Source: an uncultured Prevotella sp. (lineage in GTDB: Bacteria; Bacteroidota; Bacteroidia; Bacteroidales; Bacteroidaceae). Taken from it: a stretch of 6,250 bases of DNA. Both the position numbers and the translations under genes were made by a program. The stretch spans positions 1 to 6,250 of the forward strand of contig CALIIG010000285.1 of assembly GCA_938018155.1 (NCBI GenBank), written 5' to 3'. Under the pieces are notes generated by a model. That model was not told where the DNA came from and did not search any database. It worked only from the letters and a program-made list of their open reading frames with translations. Positions 1-4,817 of the stretch are shown here, piece by piece (the stretch's first letter is position 1; each line of letters starts with the position of its first letter).

Positions 1-1767
1 TGAGAACAGTGCCACGTTTACACCGGCGTTAAAACTCCAGTGTTTATTGAGCGTAACCTCATCCTCGCCATACACATTCCACTCGTGAGCATTGTTACGA
101 TACGAACTGCTAGTGCTTATAGTGTCAATATCCTGGCCCGTTCCGTAGTAGTTTTTATGCCGTCGGGTTTGCGGATGAAACATGTGAAAGGTATAGTCGT
201 GCCCCATACGGACGTGATGATGAGGTGACGGACGATAGTCGAAAGCAGCACGATAGCCCACATCGTCAATCGTCGACCGATAGCCATGCTCGTTATACAT
301 CACAGAGGTGGTGCCGGCATGCGACGAGGATGGCGGAACAATGCGTTCGTCATCCTCATACTTATACTTCGAAACATTGTGCGTATAAACTGCCGTAAAG
401 TTAGCAAACAGCTTGGGAGAAAACTGGTATTCCCAGTTCATGGCGACGTTAAGGTTGCCCCAGTTCATCTTAAATTCGCTTACATCAGTGTCGCCATAGT
501 CTGCCTCTACCACCTTATCCTTGGTATGAATACGGTCTTCGCCCGAATACATACTGAGCGAAAGGCGCGACCTGTCGCTAAAGATGTTGGTAACTTTAGC
601 GTTGAAATCGTGGAAGAAATAGTTTAAGGTGATGTCGTCTTCGTCTGCAGCGTTTGTCCTGTTATATATGGAAAAGAAGGGCCGCGTGAGCAAATCGAGC
701 CAGCTTCGCCTCAATCCGATGTTGTAAGAAGTGCGTCCTTTACGAATCGGCCCCTCGCATTGCAGACTGCCATCAAGCATACCGATGCGATAACTACCGT
801 GAAAATGGTTGAAGTCGCCATCGCGCGTACGAACGTCTATCACCGATGACAGGCGACCGCCATAACGTGCAGGGAAGCCGCTTTTGTAGAAATCGACGTT
901 CTTTACCATGTCGGCATTGAACGAAGAAAACAGTCCTAACGAGTGGTTAACCTGATAAAGCGGAGTTCCGTCAATCATAAACAGGTTCTCATCGTTGTTG
1001 CCTCCGTGCACGTAAAGACCGCTCATCAGCTCAATTCCCTCCGAAACGCCACTGGTTCGCTGCAGGGTTTTCACCACGTCGGCACTGCTGAGCAGTGAAA
1101 ATTCGGTTTTTATGTCGCGGGCATTCAGCGATATTTTACCCGTCTGCGTGTGCATAAGGGGTGAGTTTAAGTCGCCCATCACCACCACTTCACCCAGTCG
1201 GGCGTTCTCTTTCAGCGTGATATGCTCGGTTCGGTTCGCCGCGAGCTGAAGCGAAATATACTTGTCGCTGAAGCCGATATAGCTGCAACGCAGCCGGTGC
1301 CGGCCCGCAGGCAGCGTAAGAGAAAAGAAGCCATAGGCATTGGTCATGGTGCCAAGACCCGTAGTTTGGTCAAAAACGGTAGCATTAATCAGCGTTTCTC
1401 CGCTCTCATCCTTTACGAAACCGCTTATCGTATAGGTTCGTACGGCAACCTCTTTTTTATGCTGCGTTTCATCGGTAACAGGCGTTTCCTGCGAAGCCTT
1501 GCGCAGTTTCAGCAACACATACGTGCCTTGTTGTTCGAAGCTGATGCCAGTATCGTGAAACAATGCCTTCAGTGCTTCATCAGTAGAAAGATGTTGCAGC
1601 GAAGGGCCATCGTAAATTTTGTTCAATGGTAACGACGTGTCGTAAACAAAATGCACCTGATGTGTGCGTTGTAACCAGTCGATTTGCTGGCGAATTGTCA
1701 TCCCCGCCGTTTGGCCTTTAGCAGCAACAGACAGCAGGAGCAGAGCTGCTAAGACAAGAGTTCTCAT
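1..1767 (-). CDS. TonB-dependent outer-membrane receptor with STN and carboxypeptidase-like domains (3' end beyond window)
   Basis: The minus-strand frame is open from an ATG at 1767 to the left edge, giving 589 residues with no stop, so the C-terminal barrel is missing. Residues 1-19 form a signal peptide (MRTLVLAALLLLSVAAKGQ). Residues 22-90 look like an STN domain. Residues 111-186 are a carboxypeptidase-regulatory-like beta-sandwich (ISGFVKDESGETLINATV, then TNAYGFFSLTLPAG, then SYIGF). A TonB-box-like EVVVMG lies at 193-198. The plug runs from about 200 to 315 and carries VYVHGG-type (LYVHGGNND), FMIDGTPLY and GFPARYGGRLSSVIDVR motifs. The rest is aromatic-rich beta-barrel. Known for the family: energised uptake of a siderophore, cofactor, glycan or peptide across the outer membrane through TonB-ExbBD. 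STN receptors usually signal to a FecR-type anti-sigma factor, but no fecI/fecR is visible here. The plug resembles the non-SusC class common in Bacteroidetes. The ligand cannot be told from sequence. There is no Shine-Dalgarno, as is usual in this phylum. Confidence 0.93.
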   Translation of the reverse strand, partial: MRTLVLAALLLLSVAAKGQTAGMTIRQQIDWLQRTHQVHFVYDTSLPLNKIYDGPSLQHLSTDEALKALFHDTGISFEQQGTYVLLKLRKASQETPVTDETQHKKEVAVRTYTISGFVKDESGETLINATVFDQTTGLGTMTNAYGFFSLTLPAGRHRLRCSYIGFSDKYISLQLAANRTEHITLKENARLGEVVVMGDLNSPLMHTQTGKISLNARDIKTEFSLLSSADVVKTLQRTSGVSEGIELMSGLYVHGGNNDENLFMIDGTPLYQVNHSLGLFSSFNADMVKNVDFYKSGFPARYGGRLSSVIDVRTRDGDFNHFHGSYRIGMLDGSLQCEGPIRKGRTSYNIGLRRSWLDLLTRPFFSIYNRTNAADEDDITLNYFFHDFNAKVTNIFSDRSRLSLSMYSGEDRIHTKDKVVEADYGDTDVSEFKMNWGNLNVAMNWEYQFSPKLFANFTAVYTHNVSKYKYEDDERIVPPSSSHAGTTSVMYNEHGYRSTIDDVGYRAAFDYRPSPHHHVRMGHDYTFHMFHPQTRRHKNYYGTGQDIDTISTSSSYRNNAHEWNVYGEDEVTLNKHWSFNAGVNVALFS

Positions 1768-1798
1768 AAGTAGCAAGTTTAGTTTTTGTTTTAAAGCT

Positions 1799-1835
1799 AT
1801 GGCGTAACACCACCTGTCTCCTACGGTTTCAGGCA
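1799..1835 (-). promoter_or_regulatory. Possible structured 5' leader of the receptor mRNA
   Basis: In the transcript orientation two small stems can form 30-70 nt before the start codon: TGCCTG with CAGGTG (1830-1835 with 1811-1816, 13-nt loop), and GTGGTG with CGCCAT (1808-1813 with 1799-1804, 3-nt loop). Both include G-U pairs. They share bases 1811-1813, so they compete. I do not recognise a known riboswitch class: the cobalamin, TPP and preQ1 signatures were looked for by eye and not seen. The stems are short and could be chance. Confidence 0.22.
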
Positions 1836-1861
1836 TAAATATATTACCATTTCTCTTATAC

Positions 1862-1875
1862 AATTTGTACAAATT
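1862..1875. promoter_or_regulatory. 14-bp perfect palindrome, possible operator in the receptor leader
   Basis: AATTTGTACAAATT is a perfect dyad with no central spacer. It lies about 10-23 bases downstream of the predicted start of receptor transcription and about 95 bases before the start codon. That placement and the perfect symmetry fit a binding site for a dimeric repressor acting as a roadblock. No regulator gene is present in the window and the binding protein is unknown. Confidence 0.35.
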
Positions 1876-1891
1876 CGTAGAATAGTGGCAA

Positions 1892-1922
1892 CAAAAGTAC
1901 ATAAAAAACGACAAATAGAAAA
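1892..1922 (-). promoter_or_regulatory. Candidate Bacteroidetes-type promoter of the TonB-dependent receptor gene
   Basis: On the minus strand TACTTTTG (1892-1899) matches the Bacteroidetes -7 consensus TAnnTTTG exactly. A TTTT at 1919-1922 sits 19 bases upstream, where the -33 TTTG is expected, so that element is imperfect. Transcription would begin near 1885 and leave a leader of roughly 118 nt before the ATG at 1767. The assignment is by pattern match only. Confidence 0.5.
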
Positions 1923-1996
1923 ATCATTTAAAGAAACATTCGCCGGAAAGGATATTCCATATTGGCAATTGCGGCAGTTATAGCCGATGCATGACC

Positions 1997-2033
1997 GGGC
2001 AGGGCATGCAGAAAAGCCTCCGCGCCCCTGCCC
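1997..2033. terminator. Stem-loop just after the SDR stop codon, possible weak terminator
   Basis: GGGCAGGG (1997-2004) and CCCTGCCC (2026-2033) form a perfect 8-bp GC-rich stem with a 21-nt loop, beginning 2 bases past the SDR stop codon. Read on the minus strand (the direction of the SDR gene) the stem is followed by GGTCATGC, with no T run, so it is not a good intrinsic terminator for that gene. On the plus strand it is followed by TTTT, but no plus-strand gene ends here. It may instead stabilise the 3' end of the SDR mRNA. Confidence 0.35.
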
Positions 2034-2035
2034 TT

Positions 2036-2746
2036 TTAATCGCGTCCTTCGTCAACAATGGGGTACAATTCTATAAATTCTCCCTGATGCCTTTGACCGT
2101 CATTAACGACAGCCGCAATTTTTTTGCCAATCACATCAGGCTGATGCGAGCCGGGGCCACTGTAATGATTGTTCAGATCGGTGCACGTGGCACCCGGGTG
2201 AATATCGAATATTTCAACGGCAATTTGCTTCTTTTCAAACTCCATTGCCATAATAGAGGTCATTACGTTTTGGGCAGCCTTGCTAGCCACGTAGGCCATA
2301 GGATGCCAGTAAGGGCTTACTTCTGTAGGCACGGTTATGTTGACAATGCGCCCGCAGTTTTGCGTCAACAGCGGCAGAAGAGCCTTTGTAAGGCCGAACG
2401 TACCGATATAATTTACCTGCATCGTCTGCATTACGTCGCCCAGACCGGCCTCATAGCTCATCACCTCCATATCGCCCGGTATGCCCGCATTATTAATAAG
2501 CAGGTCCAAATCGGGATGATTTCGGGCTACCTCTGTTGCCGAAACCTCTAACGATTTATTGTCAGAAAGGTTTACATACTGCCATCCGGCTGTCGTTATA
2601 CCCTCGTTCTCCAACTGTTTTATAGCTGCCAACGCGCGCGCTTCGTTGCGTGCACCAATTACTACTTGCCAGCCGCTTTTGCCCAGATGCCGGGCAATTT
2701 CGAAGCCAATACCCTTATTGGCTCCTGTTACCAACGCTTTTTTCAT
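2036..2746 (-). CDS. Short-chain dehydrogenase/reductase (SDR), carbonyl-reductase-like
   Basis: A complete 236-residue protein, the usual length of a classical SDR: a cytosolic single-domain Rossmann enzyme that oxidises or reduces a carbonyl/alcohol with NAD(P). The ATG at 2746 places the glycine motif TGANKGIG at residues 7-14, as expected for a native N-terminus. Other motifs are GAR at 31-33 (the Arg favours NADPH), NNAG at 85-88, the structural Asn112 in VNYIGTF, Tyr152-x3-Lys156 of the active site, and HPGATCTDL at 183-191. Overall the pattern resembles the plant/animal carbonyl-reductase-like SDRs. Two positions are odd. The strand before the active site reads NITVPTE (136-142), so the canonical catalytic Ser, 13 residues before the Tyr, is Val139 with Thr138 beside it. 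The usual Asp after beta-3 is Asn59 (VNLSD). The substrate is unknown. It is transcribed away from the permease and in the same direction as the receptor, but the 268-bp gap with its own promoter argues against one operon with the receptor. Confidence 0.9.
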   Translation of the reverse strand: MKKALVTGANKGIGFEIARHLGKSGWQVVIGARNEARALAAIKQLENEGITTAGWQYVNLSDNKSLEVSATEVARNHPDLDLLINNAGIPGDMEVMSYEAGLGDVMQTMQVNYIGTFGLTKALLPLLTQNCGRIVNITVPTEVSPYWHPMAYVASKAAQNVMTSIMAMEFEKKQIAVEIFDIHPGATCTDLNNHYSGPGSHQPDVIGKKIAAVVNDGQRHQGEFIELYPIVDEGRD

Positions 2747-2893
2747 TGTTTAAATGATAGAATTTATGATTTGTTTTCACCAATTATCCTTCCCGCAGTC
2801 AACGTTATTCTGATACGAAACAAGCTCCAACAGGCATAAGGCTGACTGGAAAGAATGATTCATCGGATCAATATTTTTTTATCATATCGTCTG

Positions 2894-2901
2894 CAAATTT
2901 A
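2894..2901 (-). promoter_or_regulatory. Candidate -7 element for the SDR gene
   Basis: On the minus strand TAAATTTG matches TAnnTTTG and is the only exact match seen upstream of the SDR start. No TTTG-like -33 element sits at the expected 19-20-base distance, and the implied leader would be about 140 nt. The call is therefore weak. Confidence 0.25.
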
Positions 2902-2940
2902 CTCTTTTCCTGTATATTTGCCTGTCCTGCCAGCCTGAAA

Positions 2941-2972
2941 TTTCGGATGTAAAGCCAAAAAGTGTACCTTTG
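2941..2972 (+). promoter_or_regulatory. Bacteroidetes-type promoter of the NCS2 permease gene
   Basis: TACCTTTG at 2965-2972 is an exact -7 match (TAnnTTTG), and TTTC at 2941-2944 lies 20 bases upstream in the -33 position (consensus TTTG). Transcription should start near 2979, only about 15 nt before the ATG at 2995. A leader this short leaves no room for a purine riboswitch, so control, if any, would be at the DNA level. It also makes the GTG at 2962, upstream of the -7 box, unusable as a start from this promoter. Confidence 0.6.
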
Positions 2973-2994
2973 CACCAGCAAAACCAACAAACAA

Positions 2995-4293
2995 ATGTTA
3001 TTAAATCGTCTATTGGGCTTTGACGCATCGTCCATGAAGATGCGCACCGAGGTAGTGGCAGGAGCCACTACTTTCCTCACCATGTGTTACATTTTGGCCG
3101 TCAATCCTGCCGTACTTAGCGTTACCGGCATGGATAAAGGTGCCCTGTTTACAGCAACAGCCGTTGCCTCGGCCATCGCAACCCTGCTGCTTGCACTAAT
3201 GGCAAAGCTCCCCTTTGCGCAGGCACCGAGTATGGGGCTCAATGCGTTCTTCGCCTATACACTGTGCCAAACCATGCAATATACATGGCAACAGTCGCTC
3301 ACCATCATGCTTATCGAAGGACTGATATTCCTTATTATCACCTTCTTTAACGTGCGCGAAGCCATACTCAACGCCATACCCACCAACCTGCGCCATGCCA
3401 TATCGGTGGGCATTGGCATGTTTATCGCTTTCATCGGATTGAAAAATTCAGGTCTGATTGTTTCTTCAACCGCCACCTTTGTCACGCTTGGCAAGTTTAC
3501 ACCCACGGCTATTCTCGGTACGACAGGTATTATTTTAAGTGGCGTGCTCATGGCAAGGAAGGTAAAAGGAGCCTTATTTCTCAGCATCATTGCAACAACA
3601 ATCATCAGTATTCCCATGGGTGTAACCCAAATTCCAGCCCACTGGTTCCCCGTGGCTATGCCCGAAAGCATTGGTCCTGTCTTCTGCAAGTTCAATTTTG
3701 AAGGATTGTTTACTACCCGAACCGCGATGGTAGTTATATCGCTTTTGCTCGTCAACATATTCGATACCGTAGGTACACTTGTCGGTCTGGCGTACAAAAC
3801 GCGCATCGTTAACGCCGACGGCACCATCCCTCATATTAAGGAAGCCATGATGAGCGACGCCATAGGTACCACGTGTGGTGCCTTTCTCGGGTCGAGTACG
3901 CTTACTACTTACGTCGAAAGCGCATCAGGAATTGCCGAAGGCGGCCGCAGCGGGATGACCTCATTTGTGGTTGGACTGCTGTTCCTTGCATCGCTGTTCC
4001 TCTCTCCCGTCTTCATGCTCATACCCGCTGCAGCCACAAGTGGCGCACTGGTTCTGGTGGGCGTGCTGATGCTCGACAGTGTTAAACTTCTCGATTTAGC
4101 GAAAATAAGCGAAGCCTTTCCTGCCTTTATCACCATGATTACCATGGTGCTGTGTTACAGTATAGCCGACGGAATATGCCTCGGCATATTGAGCTACGTC
4201 ATTCTGAAGCTCTGTACGGGCGAAAGACAACAGCTTAACCCGACGCTCATCATCCTTTCGCTCATTTTCATTGCCAACTTTATCTGGGGATAA
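2995..4293 (+). CDS. NCS2-family purine nucleobase permease (AzgA/PbuG-like)
   Basis: A 432-residue inner-membrane transporter with about a dozen or more hydrophobic segments, of typical length for the AzgA-like branch of the NCS2 (nucleobase:cation symporter-2) family. Members import adenine, guanine or hypoxanthine by proton symport. Family signatures in order are GATTFLTMCYILAVNP (23-38) at the start of the first membrane segment, APSMGLNAFFAYT (77-89), FDTVGTLVG (256-264) with Asp257, and GSSTLTTYVESASGIAEGG (299-317) with Glu308. The acidic residues fall in the two regions that line the substrate site in NCS2 structures. The ATG at 2995 is chosen because translation from the in-frame GTG at 2962 would begin upstream of the predicted transcription start and add a polar tail (YLCTSKTNKQ) not expected in the family. 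The purine preference cannot be fixed from sequence; E. coli relatives divide into adenine and guanine/hypoxanthine types. It is a single-gene unit, divergent from the SDR and convergent with the M16 gene. Confidence 0.93.
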   Translation: MLLNRLLGFDASSMKMRTEVVAGATTFLTMCYILAVNPAVLSVTGMDKGALFTATAVASAIATLLLALMAKLPFAQAPSMGLNAFFAYTLCQTMQYTWQQSLTIMLIEGLIFLIITFFNVREAILNAIPTNLRHAISVGIGMFIAFIGLKNSGLIVSSTATFVTLGKFTPTAILGTTGIILSGVLMARKVKGALFLSIIATTIISIPMGVTQIPAHWFPVAMPESIGPVFCKFNFEGLFTTRTAMVVISLLLVNIFDTVGTLVGLAYKTRIVNADGTIPHIKEAMMSDAIGTTCGAFLGSSTLTTYVESASGIAEGGRSGMTSFVVGLLFLASLFLSPVFMLIPAAATSGALVLVGVLMLDSVKLLDLAKISEAFPAFITMITMVLCYSIADGICLGILSYVILKLCTGERQQLNPTLIILSLIFIANFIWG

Positions 4294-4356
4294 TACCGCC
4301 GTAAGGGCATCATCTTTAAATTGGAGTGCAAGCCCCATTACATCGTTTTTCTCACT

Positions 4357-4441
4357 GTTCGACGGCCGTCAGCAGCGCGTACGACGGCCGTCACACCCAT
4401 CGTCCGACGACCGTCGTACGCGCTGCCGGCGGCCGTCGAAC
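4357..4441. repeat. Long GC-rich inverted repeat made of four GACGGCCGTC-type palindromes
   Basis: Two 36-base arms (4357-4392 and 4406-4441) are inverted copies with 33 of 36 positions matching, around a 13-base loop (4393-4405). Each arm carries two copies of a 10-bp palindrome: GACGGCCGTC at 4361 and 4383, GACGACCGTC at 4406 and GGCGGCCGTC at 4428. Their starts are spaced 22, 23 and 22 bp apart. The shared linker in the arms is GCAGCGCGTAC and its complement. The sequence is far more GC-rich than its surroundings. No T run follows on either side, so it is not a standard intrinsic terminator. It could be a dispersed REP-like intergenic element, a protein-binding array, or an mRNA-stabilising hairpin at the end of the permease transcript. 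Confidence 0.85.
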
Positions 4442-4620
4442 GATGACCCCTGCACCACTAAGGTTATGGCTTTGCAACATAATGCTTTCGCCTGCACACC
4501 ATAATATCTGATAAAATACGCGCTGAAGCTGTTACCCGTAGCCAGCCGTCTTGTTTCCGGCATAATGATAACTACCATGAAATGAAGCAGTAACATCAGG
4601 CAGAAATTGCGTACAGTAAC

Positions 4621-4639
4621 GCTGAAAATTAAATTCAGC
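4621..4639. repeat. Small hairpin next to the terminator
   Basis: GCTGAA (4621-4626) pairs with TTCAGC (4634-4639) around a 7-base AT loop. It lies just beyond the T run of the minus-strand terminator and is probably either incidental or a secondary weak structure. Confidence 0.25.
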
Positions 4640-4645
4640 CCGAAC

Positions 4646-4690
4646 AAAAAACAAGGCAGGAATATAGTTAAACGCTATATTCCTGCCTTG
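4646..4690 (-). terminator. Strong intrinsic terminator of the M16 peptidase gene
   Basis: A perfect 16-bp stem (4652-4667 with 4675-4690; arms CAAGGCAGGAATATAG and its complement) has a 7-base loop. On the minus strand it is followed directly by six T residues (4646-4651 read as A on the plus strand). It lies 128 bases after the stop codon of the M16 gene, so that transcript would have a 3' untranslated tail of that length. On the plus strand the stem is followed only by CTGTTTAC, so it could act weakly on readthrough from the permease side. Confidence 0.9.
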
Positions 4691-4765
4691 CTGTTTACAT
4701 AATCGCTGCCCTTTTACCACAAAACGGTTATCAGAAACCGAATGAATACCCGCCTCTAACGGGCC

Positions 4766-4777
4766 AATGGTACCATT
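4766..4777. repeat. 12-bp perfect palindrome in the M16 3' untranslated region
   Basis: AATGGTACCATT is a perfect dyad. It lies 41 bases past the M16 stop codon and next to a 4-bp CCCG/CGGG hairpin (4749-4763). No function is evident; a perfect 12-mer palindrome can arise by chance. Confidence 0.3.
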
Positions 4778-4817
4778 TTGCAGGCAGTAATTATACGTCC
4801 ATAACCGTGTTCCCGGC

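Larger units (their letters stand above)
4294..4817. other. 524-bp non-coding region between convergent permease and M16 genes
   Basis: No credible gene is seen in this stretch. The short frames across it translate mostly the repeat described below or lack recognisable domains. It contains a GC-rich inverted repeat (4357-4441), a minus-strand intrinsic terminator (4646-4690), a small adjacent hairpin (4621-4639) and a 12-bp palindrome (4766-4777). Between 4445 and 4620 I see only AT-richer sequence without recognisable structure. Confidence 0.7.

Noticed and set aside
1768..1885. Cobalamin, TPP or preQ1 riboswitch in the receptor leader
   Set aside because: None of the conserved cores of these classes could be seen by eye; only short, weak stems are present.
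1991..2551. Plus-strand frame of 186 codons antisense to the SDR gene
   Set aside because: It overlaps the well-supported SDR gene on the other strand and has no recognisable domain. It is a shadow frame.
2913..2920. TATATTTG on the plus strand, a second exact -7 match upstream of the permease
   Set aside because: No TTTG-like -33 element is found 19-20 bases upstream, and the match at 2965-2972 has better context. It was kept only as a possible secondary start.
3255..3827. Minus-strand frame of 190 codons antisense to the permease
   Set aside because: The permease on the plus strand carries clear family signatures; this frame is its antisense shadow.
4357..4441. CRISPR array or intrinsic terminator as an explanation of the palindrome array
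   Set aside because: The units are 22-23 bp apart with no variable spacers of CRISPR size, the array is symmetric rather than directly repeated, and no T run follows the hairpin on either strand.
4369..4647. Minus-strand frame of 92 codons across the intergenic region
   Set aside because: It starts at TTG inside the terminator flank, has no family resemblance, and its C-terminal third is a low-complexity Arg/Asp/Ser translation of the palindrome repeat. It is not a credible gene.
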